DNA from: Rickettsiales bacterium
Lineage (GTDB): Bacteria; Pseudomonadota; Alphaproteobacteria; Rickettsiales; UBA1997
Assembly (NCBI GenBank): GCA_947505885.1
Contig: CANNMN010000069.1
Coordinates: 1 to 6,861, forward strand
Length of the DNA stretch: 6,861 bases
Reading direction: 5' to 3'
The position numbers and the translations under genes are program-made. The notes under the pieces were generated by a model. The model saw nothing but the letters and a program-made list of their open reading frames with translations. It was not told where the DNA came from and ran no database searches. How positions within the stretch are numbered: the stretch's first letter is position 1; every line of letters starts with the position of its first letter. This document shows, piece by piece, positions 1-5,784 of this stretch.

Positions 1-1
1 C

Positions 2-448
2 GACAACGCGATGAATTCCGTGATGCGCGAAATTGGAAATCGCTACGATTTCAAAGGCGCGGTTTTTACTTTGGAGCTTAAAGAAAAAGATAATCTGATT
101 CTGATTACTGCGGATAGCGAATATCGCCTTGAATCAATTCGCGATTCGATGAAGGTCTTTGCAACCAAGCGCGGCGTCGATGCAAGAGCTTTTGATTTTC
201 AGAAAGAAGAAAAAGCGGGTGGAAATATGATGCGTCAGGAAGTGAAGTTGCGTAATGGTATCGAACAAGAAATTGCCAAGAAAATTGTTAAGCATGTGAA
301 GGATACGAAGATGAAAGTTCAGGCTTCGATTAAGGCCGATGAAGTGCGTGTTGACGGTAAAAAACGCGATGATTTGCAAGAAGCGATGACTTTGTTGCGC
401 TCTGCTAACTTTGATATTCCGCTGCAATTTATTAACTTCCGCGAGTAG
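2..448 (+). CDS. yajQ: YajQ-family (DUF520) nucleotide-binding protein, 5'-truncated by window edge
   Basis: The reading frame is open to the left edge. The codons before the first ATG (position 11) read D-N-A, and D-N-A-M-N continues into REIGNRYDFKG, which matches the N-terminal region of YajQ proteins. The ATG at 11 is therefore internal, and about 15 residues are missing from a family length near 160. Other family hallmarks are KIVKHVKDTKMKVQ, the DEVRVDGKKRDDLQ block and the terminal QFINFRE. YajQ proteins are small cytoplasmic two-domain proteins; members have been reported to bind cyclic di-GMP, and older work describes tRNA or nucleotide binding. Which ligand applies here cannot be read from the sequence. 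The TAG stop (446-448) shares its last base with the GTG start of thiS, so the two are probably co-transcribed and translationally coupled. Family assignment is secure; function is inferred from homologues. Confidence 0.95.
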   Translation, partial: DNAMNSVMREIGNRYDFKGAVFTLELKEKDNLILITADSEYRLESIRDSMKVFATKRGVDARAFDFQKEEKAGGNMMRQEVKLRNGIEQEIAKKIVKHVKDTKMKVQASIKADEVRVDGKKRDDLQEAMTLLRSANFDIPLQFINFRE

Positions 449-648
449 TGAAAATTTTTTTAAACGGCGAAGAAAAAATTTTCGAAACCAAAATGACTAT
501 TGCGGAATTGGTAGAGAAATTTGAGCTCGATATAAAAAAAATTGCGGTGGAAAAAGATTTGGAAATTGTAAATCCAGATCTGTTCTCATCGACTGTGATT
601 GATGAAGGAAGTCGAATTGAGATCGTTCACTTTATCGGCGGAGGCTAG
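448..648 (+). CDS. thiS: ThiS, sulfur carrier protein for thiamine biosynthesis
   Basis: This 66-residue beta-grasp (ubiquitin-like) protein begins MKIFLNGEEK and ends DEGSRIEIVHFIGGG. The exposed C-terminal Gly-Gly is the functional end: ThiF adenylates it, it becomes a thiocarboxylate, and it donates sulfur to thiazole formation by ThiG. The length is typical of ThiS. GTG at 448 is chosen as the start because it gives the standard first beta strand; the next in-frame ATG (codon 16) would delete that strand. GTG lies within TAGTG, overlapping the yajQ stop by one base. No clear Shine-Dalgarno sequence precedes it, so coupling to yajQ translation is likely. ThiG, ThiF and ThiO are not next to it: the following gene is convergent. 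MoaD-type carriers also end in GG, but the size and the RIEIVHFIGGG end favour ThiS. Confidence 0.93.
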   Translation: MKIFLNGEEKIFETKMTIAELVEKFELDIKKIAVEKDLEIVNPDLFSSTVIDEGSRIEIVHFIGGG

Positions 649-650
649 TT

Positions 651-1703
651 TTACTGCTCTAGCATTGATGTTGCGAATTTTGCCGCTCCGGCAAATTGGC
701 TTTTTTTGTATTTCATTTTTACTGCATCGCCAAGGCGTAGTATTTCAGCTTTTTTAGAGTCATCAATCACTATCCAAGAAGTTTTTGGATCGATCAAATC
801 AGAAACAGAGCCAGTCGCGATAATGCGGCGCTCAATCTCTACTTCGTTAGTAATCGCATTTTCAGATTCATATTGGCCGATCACTTCAAACTTATCATTT
901 TGCTTAATGCCGTCAGCAGAGCCGAGAGAAATTTTGAAGATCGACTTATTGTCCAAAACGCGCTTTTCCAAGATGTATCCTTTTTTGGCGAAGAAGTTCT
1001 TTATGTCTACTTCGACGTCATTCACTGCCTCTTCTGCTGCCTTACGCACCAAGCTGTCATCGCGTTTCGCACCTTCAACTTTTTTACCACCGATTTGCAA
1101 TCCGCCTAGTGACACACCGCCATCTTGTTGAGTGGCTTCCGAGCGAGATTTTTTTGCGGAGAACTCGATTGATTCAACGACGGAAAGCGCAGGAAGTTCG
1201 TAGATTTTAATATTGCCAGCGACGTCAGCAGAGTAAGTATATTTTGGTGGGATCGAAACCATTTGGCCGCTTTGTGGATTGTAGAAGGTTGAGCCGCTGG
1301 AATATTTGCTGGTGAATCCCGCGTTTGAAATTGTGCCAGATATCGCGTAATCAGCGACGATCGGGCCTTTGTAAGATCCAGTCTTCTTCATTTCGGCGAG
1401 CTCTATTTCTTTTTGCAATTTTTCCGCAGCTTTGCGATCAACAATTTCGCCAAGACGATTTTTGCTTAAAATATTTTCAACATTATTGGCGAGCGAATCG
1501 CCAAGCCCAGTTTGTTTAGCGATTTCATTTTCATTTTGATCAAGAGCAAAAACTACGATCTTTGGGGCTTTGCCTTCGAGATTTTCTTTGCTCGGCACGA
1601 ACTTACTTTTGCTTAAAAATTGTTTTTGATACTCATCAAAATTTTTAATGGTAGTTGAGCAAGCGTTTAGAATGAGTAAGAGAGCGAGATATTTGAACTT
1701 CAT
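651..1703 (-). CDS. CsgG-like outer-membrane lipoprotein with extra C-terminal domain
   Basis: This 350-residue predicted lipoprotein has a short signal peptide with lipobox LNAC (modified Cys15, Ser at +2). Residues 47-125 look like the alpha/beta domain of CsgG, LpoB and TolB-N: a PKIVVFALD strand, TGLGDSLANNVENILS helix, EIVDR, and ADYAISGTIS. A strand pair follows (about 157-185), then a helix DDSLVRKAAEEAVNDV (215-230), in the order seen in CsgG. Two Ser/Gly-rich segments (131-156 and 186-214) interrupt the core. Residues 250-331 form an additional, probably all-beta domain (GSADGIKQNDKFEVIG, ATGSVSDLID, LGDAVKMKY), resembling the C-terminal barrel of flagellar FlgT or small SH3-like domains. 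It is the last gene of the lipoprotein unit: ATG 7 bases after the preceding stop, no evident Shine-Dalgarno. Its stop is 2 bases from that of thiS. Lipoprotein and CsgG-like fold are well supported; pore, scaffold or enzyme-activator role is unknown. Confidence 0.8.
   Translation of the reverse strand: MKFKYLALLLILNACSTTIKNFDEYQKQFLSKSKFVPSKENLEGKAPKIVVFALDQNENEIAKQTGLGDSLANNVENILSKNRLGEIVDRKAAEKLQKEIELAEMKKTGSYKGPIVADYAISGTISNAGFTSKYSSGSTFYNPQSGQMVSIPPKYTYSADVAGNIKIYELPALSVVESIEFSAKKSRSEATQQDGGVSLGGLQIGGKKVEGAKRDDSLVRKAAEEAVNDVEVDIKNFFAKKGYILEKRVLDNKSIFKISLGSADGIKQNDKFEVIGQYESENAITNEVEIERRIIATGSVSDLIDPKTSWIVIDDSKKAEILRLGDAVKMKYKKSQFAGAAKFATSMLEQ
679..707 (+). terminator. Possible intrinsic terminator of yajQ-thiS, inside the opposing gene
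   Basis: A perfect 7-bp stem, TTTGCCG (679-685) and CGGCAAA (689-695) with loop CTC, is followed after five bases (TTGGC) by a run of seven T (701-707). Allowing one bulged T, two more A-T pairs extend the stem. It lies 31 bases past the thiS stop and is oriented to end rightward transcripts. It overlaps the last codons of the convergent lipoprotein gene (about residues 335-344). The gap between stem and T-run is longer than in textbook terminators, so the call is moderate. Confidence 0.45.
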
Positions 1704-1710
1704 GTGATTG

Positions 1711-2694
1711 CTAATTAATAATTCCGATCACCTTCAAAATTCCTTTGTTAGAAATTTCTTCCTCGAGAGATTTTATCGCTGCTGCGTAAGATTCTTTTTC
1801 GCTGATTGATGAGCTGCCAGTTACTTCGATTGTATTACTTGCGACGGTTTTTCCGCCGGAAATATTTTCAAAATCGATTTGTAATTTCGTCATGTGCGAA
1901 CCGTAAATCTTGCCGCTTTTTGCAGAGGATTGAATGGCAATCTCGATTTGATTGGCGCCGCCACGAGAATTGGAGATTTTTATTTTCTCTTTATTGAGTG
2001 CGGTACGAATAGTTTGCGTGATTTCTTTTGAGGAGCTGATCGCGAAATAAAATTCGATTTTGTCGGCGAGTTGATTGAATTGATTTTGAAAAAAGGCGAT
2101 ACGACTTAATTTTTCTTTCAAGTTAACAGACTCTCCCGCGCCAGCAAGAATACGACTTGAGAGTTCGATTTGTTTTTCAAGATCGAGAATTTTTAACAAG
2201 GAAACGCGTTTTTGAATTGGGTTTGCTCCAGTTAAATTTTTCTCTAAGTCAAAAACTTGCTTTTCAGAAAATTCAGTTTTTTCTTTCTGATCGCGAATGA
2301 ACGGATCACGCTTTATTTCAACTTCAATAAAAAGTTCTGGGCCTACTTTTTCACTGCGCGAAATGCGAAAGTTGGTGAAGTCGATCTTCTCAATATTTTG
2401 TTTAACTTGTTGACGCATTTCTTCATTTGTGCCGCGAGAATCTTCTTCGATTAATGAAGTTGATTCCGAAGAAATGCTAACCATCAAGCGTGCTGCGGCG
2501 TCTGCTAGAGCGGCTTTCGTGCTCTCTTCCAAATTTGCTCCAGCAGAAATTCCGTAGAAATTTTCAGAATTATTTTGTTTGGGAGAGAGATACCAAGAAG
2601 GTTCCCCAGCTTTTTGAGAAGGGGAGGAAGAGCAAGAGGCAACAAAAAAAATTGTCGCTAAAATTAATCTATTGATCGAGTTCTTTGAATGCAT
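1711..2694 (-). CDS. LPP20-type lipoprotein with distinct C-terminal domain
   Basis: This 327-residue predicted lipoprotein has N-terminal charge (K4, R9), a hydrophobic stretch and lipobox VASC (Cys21). Residues 30-80 carry the LPP20 signature: EPSWYLSP, then FYGISAGA, then an alanine-rich helix (STKAALADAAARLMVSI). Residues 82-130 finish the LPP20 domain with the strand LFIEVEIKRD. A helical, charged linker follows (about 135-215), probably partly coiled. Residues 218-327 look like a separate alpha/beta domain: a helix (EITQTIRTALNKE), alternating strands (QIEIAIQSS, LQIDFENIS, TIEVTGSSS) and a terminal helix. I do not recognise that last domain. Its ATG lies within the 3' end of the small lipoprotein gene (26-base overlap, different frame) and has no convincing Shine-Dalgarno, which suggests coupled translation. 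LPP20 proteins include an H. pylori membrane lipoprotein and flagellar FlgP; the role here is not known. Confidence 0.8.
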   Translation of the reverse strand: MHSKNSINRLILATIFFVASCSSSPSQKAGEPSWYLSPKQNNSENFYGISAGANLEESTKAALADAAARLMVSISSESTSLIEEDSRGTNEEMRQQVKQNIEKIDFTNFRISRSEKVGPELFIEVEIKRDPFIRDQKEKTEFSEKQVFDLEKNLTGANPIQKRVSLLKILDLEKQIELSSRILAGAGESVNLKEKLSRIAFFQNQFNQLADKIEFYFAISSSKEITQTIRTALNKEKIKISNSRGGANQIEIAIQSSAKSGKIYGSHMTKLQIDFENISGGKTVASNTIEVTGSSSISEKESYAAAIKSLEEEISNKGILKVIGIIN

Positions 2695-2830
2695 CTTTGC
2701 TGTTGCTGTCGCTAGCGTTAATACGGCTCGAAGCTGATCCAGCTTTAGAGCTGGTTTTCGCCTCTTCGCTTGCCCAATTGCTGCAAGCGGTGAGTGAAGT
2801 TAGGGTAAAAAGTAGAATTAAACTTTTCAT
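2669..2830 (-). CDS. Small 53-aa predicted lipoprotein
   Basis: This short gene is read directly on the minus strand from ATG (2830-2828) to TAG (2671-2669). The product starts MKSLILLFTLTSLTACSNW: one basic residue, a hydrophobic core and lipobox LTAC with Cys16, a complete lipoprotein signal. The mature part is 38 residues, rich in Ser, Ala and Lys (EEAKTSSKAGSASS, then DAFKELDQ), with no domain I recognise. It is likely disordered or helical. Its ATG overlaps the TAA stop of the upstream LPP20 gene by one base (TAATG), and its 3' end overlaps the next gene by 26 bases. That position, plus the lipobox, argues that it is real and translated by coupling. It lacks the heptad pattern and C-terminal lysine of Braun's Lpp. 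It could be a structural partner of the neighbouring lipoproteins; this is inference. Confidence 0.75.
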   Translation of the reverse strand: MKSLILLFTLTSLTACSNWASEEAKTSSKAGSASSRINASDSNSKDAFKELDQ

Positions 2831-3447
2831 TATTGAGCGGTTTTTTCGTTAGCTACGGGCTTGCTTCCTCTTTCTGTTTCAAGCTCAGAGAAAAGCTCTT
2901 TTGAGGCCTCTTGAGTTTTTGCAATGTTCTCGCGAGCGACGTTTGATTTAGCTAATTGTGCGGAAAAAGATTTTTGACTGTCGGCCAAGAACTTGCTGTA
3001 GTCTTCGTTGCTAAGAAGCATGTGAACGTAAAGCGTGCCATCTTCAGATTTGAAAATGTTGATTCTCTTCACGCCAGAAAGTGGGAGATTTTTTACCACT
3101 TCTTTACTTGCTTGAGCAAAGAATTCTTCAACATCATCCGCGCCATTTACGTTGGCTGAGCGCATTGAGTCTTTAGTGATACGAGAAATTTCTGATTGAA
3201 TTGTTGCGGCGATATTTGCCTTGGCATCGAGCTCAGCTTTTGGAATTTGGAATTTGATTCCGCCTTTTGAGGGGTTTGCGATACCAACTCCGGCAATGCC
3301 ATTTGGAACTGCGGGATCAAGGACCCAGGCTGGCAAATCTTTTAAATTTCCACTATTAGCTTTGATGTTTTTTTCTTCTTTCTTTGCGCAGGCAGAAGAA
3401 AAAATTAAGACAGCAATTGAAGAGATAAGAAGAATTTTATTTTTCAT
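2830..3447 (-). CDS. LPP20-type lipoprotein, first gene of the lipoprotein unit
   Basis: This 205-residue predicted lipoprotein has a signal peptide and a lipobox ending SSAC (Cys20); Ser at -3 is less usual than Leu, but the hydrophobic core before it is clear. The LPP20 signature follows a short linker: DLPAWVLDPAVPNGIAGVG (38-55), a helix AELDAKANIAATIQSEIS (71-88), and the closing strand TLYVHMLLSNEDY (138-150). A charged C-terminal helix (about 151-205, rich in Lys, Glu, Ala and Gln) may form a coiled coil. FlgP and H. pylori Lpp20 are family members of about this size, so the length fits. It is the first gene of the unit, after a 163-base intergenic region that should hold the promoter. 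The AT-rich stretch before the ATG has no obvious Shine-Dalgarno. Its stop overlaps the start of the small lipoprotein gene. The function is not known; an outer-membrane location is likely. Confidence 0.82.
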   Translation of the reverse strand: MKNKILLISSIAVLIFSSACAKKEEKNIKANSGNLKDLPAWVLDPAVPNGIAGVGIANPSKGGIKFQIPKAELDAKANIAATIQSEISRITKDSMRSANVNGADDVEEFFAQASKEVVKNLPLSGVKRINIFKSEDGTLYVHMLLSNEDYSKFLADSQKSFSAQLAKSNVARENIAKTQEASKELFSELETERGSKPVANEKTAQ

Positions 3448-3610
3448 ATTTTTTGAAATGTTGATTAGTGGACGTAGGTTAAGAGTTGTTTTGTTGAAAG
3501 AAAATTCAAGAGAGAACTTGGTTTGTAATCATTGAGTACAATGGCTTAATGATAAGCGAAGCAAGGCTCCTGAGATCCTTTTCATCTGCGATACCGAGGA
3601 TGAAAATGGG
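3448..3610. other. Intergenic region between the lptG end and the lipoprotein unit
   Basis: This is the only sizeable non-coding stretch. It must contain the end of the thrC-lptF-lptG transcript and probably the promoter of the lipoprotein unit, both leftward. Reading the minus strand, a weak sigma70-like candidate is TTGAAT (3509-3504) with TCTTAA 19 bases further on (3484-3479). The match is poor and the spacing long, so I do not call it a promoter. An 8-bp inverted repeat lies at 3579-3606. No tRNA, riboswitch or small gene was recognised. Confidence 0.5.
3579..3606. repeat. 8-bp inverted repeat just after lptG
   Basis: TTTTCATC (3579-3586) and GATGAAAA (3599-3606) are perfect reverse complements around a 12-base loop, starting 4 bases past the lptG stop on the minus strand. 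It could form a hairpin at the 3' end of the thrC-lptF-lptG message. The stem is AT-rich and no T-run follows it in the leftward direction, so it is not a standard intrinsic terminator. It may instead stabilise the 3' end or be chance. Confidence 0.35.
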
Positions 3611-4714
3611 CTAAATACTTTCTTTTTGATAAATTAGTAACGTTCCAATCGCAAGACAGATAAGAGCGATTAGCCAGGTTGCTGCGAAAATTGGAATTAG
3701 TCCGGAAGCGCCGAGGGCGTTTATGATGCTTGAGGCTATGTAAAGAACCAGGCCCAGAACAATTCCGCAAAGAATCAGGAAAATCGTGTTCTGATTCCGA
3801 ATGTGATTAAGACTGAAATAGCAGGCAATTAAACTCATTGCTGCGAATAGTAGGGGCTTAGTTAGTAGAGAATGAAAATAAATTATAAATTTTGTCGTTG
3901 AAAAGCCTGAGGAGGCAAGGTCTCGAATCAATGCGGGTAATTCAAAAAGTGAAAATATTTTTACGTTTTGAAAATTATTTACAACTTTTTGAATCACGAA
4001 ATTCGCTTCTAAATCGGTTGGAATCGAGACGCTGTTGAGATTTTTGTTTAGTGATGTTTCGTCGTTAAGAATGGATTTATCGAGTAACCAAAAACCTTTT
4101 TTGAGAAACATTTTTTCGGTATCAATTTTCTTGTAGAACTCACCTTGTTTGTTGAAGAACCAAATCGTTACATCGTCAAATTCAAGATCCTCCTGATAAA
4201 TTTTTTTAGTTAGAATAACCAACTCTTCTCCGGGTTTTTCAAGGCTATTTTGTTTGAGCCATACCCCTCCTTGCGGCACCGTTACTTCACGCAATTCTTT
4301 GCGAACATATTTACTTTCGAGACTGTGAAATTGTTGGGTCATTTTTATCGAAAGTAAGTCAAGAATCGTAACCCAAAAAATACCAAGAATCATGGCGGAG
4401 AAGGCTATTGGGCGAACAATCTGCCATAAAGAAAATCCACTAACTCGGATAATGGTAATCTCGCTGCGTGACGAAAGTGTAAAAAATGTTATAATGGTTG
4501 CGACCAATACCAGCGAAGACACAACATCATTCAGGAAGTCGGGAATTTGTAAAAAGGCCAGTAAGACACTGATGTAAAATGGGCTTTCGCTTTCGCTCAT
4601 TTTTTTCATCGTCTCCATGAAGTTAATGAAAAAAATTATCAGCGAAAATCCGCAAGATACTTGCAGAAATCTGGTCAGAAAATTTTTGGCGAGGTAGTAA
4701 TTAATTTTCTTCAT
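3611..4714 (-). CDS. lptG: LptG, LPS export ABC transporter permease
   Basis: This 367-residue inner-membrane protein is an LptF/LptG-family permease. With LptF and the ATPase LptB it extracts LPS from the inner membrane and passes it to the LptC-LptA bridge. Predicted membrane segments lie near residues 12-33, 62-84, 101-123, 282-303, 309-332 and 340-362. The periplasmic beta-jellyroll domain lies between segments 3 and 4. The cytoplasmic loop RSEITIIRVSGFSLWQIVRP (83-102) is the conserved region after segment 2 that contacts the ATPase. The block SLFELPALIRDL...GF, followed by FHSLLTKPLLFAAMSL, is more typical of LptG than LptF. Length is normal. The start overlaps the lptF stop (ATGA, 4 bases) and is preceded by a GGAG motif. 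It ends the thrC-lptF-lptG unit. lptB, lptC and lptA are not in view. Confidence 0.93.
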   Translation of the reverse strand: MKKINYYLAKNFLTRFLQVSCGFSLIIFFINFMETMKKMSESESPFYISVLLAFLQIPDFLNDVVSSLVLVATIITFFTLSSRSEITIIRVSGFSLWQIVRPIAFSAMILGIFWVTILDLLSIKMTQQFHSLESKYVRKELREVTVPQGGVWLKQNSLEKPGEELVILTKKIYQEDLEFDDVTIWFFNKQGEFYKKIDTEKMFLKKGFWLLDKSILNDETSLNKNLNSVSIPTDLEANFVIQKVVNNFQNVKIFSLFELPALIRDLASSGFSTTKFIIYFHSLLTKPLLFAAMSLIACYFSLNHIRNQNTIFLILCGIVLGLVLYIASSIINALGASGLIPIFAATWLIALICLAIGTLLIYQKESI

Positions 4715-5784
4715 TTAGTTAACTCCAACAGCTTCAAACTAAACACTGAAAATAAGAGAAAATTCAGGTAAGGCAGAGGTGTAAAATTTGCGGAGAGCTC
4801 GATTAAATTGTAGCTCGCAATAGTGAGTCCAAGAAAAATTACCGATGCCAGGATTGCCGCAACCGTATTTTTCAAATTACCGTGGCGGTTAAATTGTCCG
4901 CGCATTACAAAAGCTGCGGCGATTAGCGCGAAAACGATTGGAAGCAGCGGATAAGTGAAGCGCTGATTTATTTCAACGCGATATTTTGCGCGCTCAAATT
5001 CTTGAAGATCTTCGTTATGATTAAAGAGTTCGTGCAGATAGAGCTCTCCGGTTTTCCAGCGCAAGACTGCGTCGCTCTTTTGATTTTCAGTTAAGTTAAA
5101 AACGTAATTGTCGAAGTTGAGAATTTCTGTTTTTTGGTCTTGGTAATTAAATCTTTGAACTGTGCCATTTTGCATGTAAAGCAAAGCAGATTTATCTTCG
5201 ACGGAAATGCGACCAGACTGAGCGGTAATCGTTGACGAATATTGGGCGTTTCTTTTGTCGTGCAGCAAAATGCCGAGTAGTTCATTATTTTTGTCACGAC
5301 CACGTGCGTAAATTGTTAGATCTTTTAAGGTCTCAAAAGTTTGTGGATTGAAGGAGAGGTTGGCGTAATTATTTTGGATATTGATGCGCGAAAGCCTTAG
5401 CTCTTTGTTAGCGTAAGGCATTAAGTAAAAAGAAATAATGAAGCAAAAAAAAGAAATGATTGTAGCGAGCAAAATTATTGGCTGACAAATTTGTAATTTG
5501 GTGAGGCCGGAATTTTTAAAAATAGTGATCTCATTATTGGCGAGCATGCGATTGAAAATAAGCAGGATCGCAGCAAGAAGTGAAATAGGCGCGATGAAGA
5601 TGAGTAGCCAAGGCAAAATCAAAATGAAGAGGTAAAAAAATTGACTTAGCGCTACACCATTTTCGGTAACATATTTTACGAAGCCAATCGCGCGACTAAA
5701 CCAGATCAGAAGAATCAAGACGCTGATAATTGCCGCAAAAGCAAAAGATGTTTTTTGAAAGAGGTAGCGGGAGTAGAGCTTCAA
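4711..5784 (-). CDS. lptF: LptF, LPS export ABC transporter permease
   Basis: This 357-residue paralogue and partner of LptG in LptB2FG has the same six-segment plan: membrane helices near 14-34, 48-78, 101-122, 278-294, 304-326 and 334-352. A large periplasmic domain (about 123-275) carries the family features FETLKDLTIYARGRD, SALLYMQNGTVQRF and KYRVEINQRFTYPLLPIVFALIA. The loop NRMLANNEITIFKNSGLTKLQI after segment 2 is the conserved ATPase-facing region. The start is TTG at 5784-5782, overlapping the thrC stop in TTGA. It is accepted because a good Shine-Dalgarno (GGAGAG) sits a few bases upstream and because MKLYSRYLFQ is a normal LptF N-terminus. It overlaps lptG by 4 bases at its 3' end. 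Assignment to LptF rather than LptG rests on gene order and the periplasmic motifs. Confidence 0.93.
   Translation of the reverse strand: MKLYSRYLFQKTSFAFAAIISVLILLIWFSRAIGFVKYVTENGVALSQFFYLFILILPWLLIFIAPISLLAAILLIFNRMLANNEITIFKNSGLTKLQICQPIILLATIISFFCFIISFYLMPYANKELRLSRINIQNNYANLSFNPQTFETLKDLTIYARGRDKNNELLGILLHDKRNAQYSSTITAQSGRISVEDKSALLYMQNGTVQRFNYQDQKTEILNFDNYVFNLTENQKSDAVLRWKTGELYLHELFNHNEDLQEFERAKYRVEINQRFTYPLLPIVFALIAAAFVMRGQFNRHGNLKNTVAAILASVIFLGLTIASYNLIELSANFTPLPYLNFLLFSVFSLKLLELTK
4723..4726 (-). promoter_or_regulatory. Shine-Dalgarno of lptG
   Basis: GGAG on the minus strand, inside the 3' end of lptF, lies 8 bases before the lptG ATG. It supports this ATG, which overlaps the lptF stop codon. 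Confidence 0.6.

Noticed and set aside
11..448. ATG at position 11 as the true start of yajQ
   Set aside because: The frame is open to the left and the codons D-N-A before the ATG match the YajQ family, so the ATG is internal and the gene is cut by the window edge.
706..1131. Plus-strand open frame of 141 codons opposite the CsgG-like gene
   Set aside because: It is a shadow of the minus-strand gene, which has a lipobox and family-like domains; the plus-strand translation resembles nothing and is low in normal protein character.
651..3447. Curli secretion operon
   Set aside because: Only the CsgG-like fold is shared. No CsgA, CsgB, CsgE or CsgF-like protein is present, and the partners are LPP20-type.
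3479..3509. TTGAAT / TCTTAA as a sigma70 promoter for the lipoprotein unit
   Set aside because: The -10 match is weak and the 19-base spacing long. A promoter should exist in this region, but the sequence does not fix where.
3528..3553. Inverted repeat ATCATT/AATGAT with a shorter nested CATTG/CAATG palindrome in the intergenic region
   Set aside because: The pairing is extended only by G-U wobbles on the plus strand; in the leftward transcript, which matters here, it is short and AT-rich. It looks like chance.
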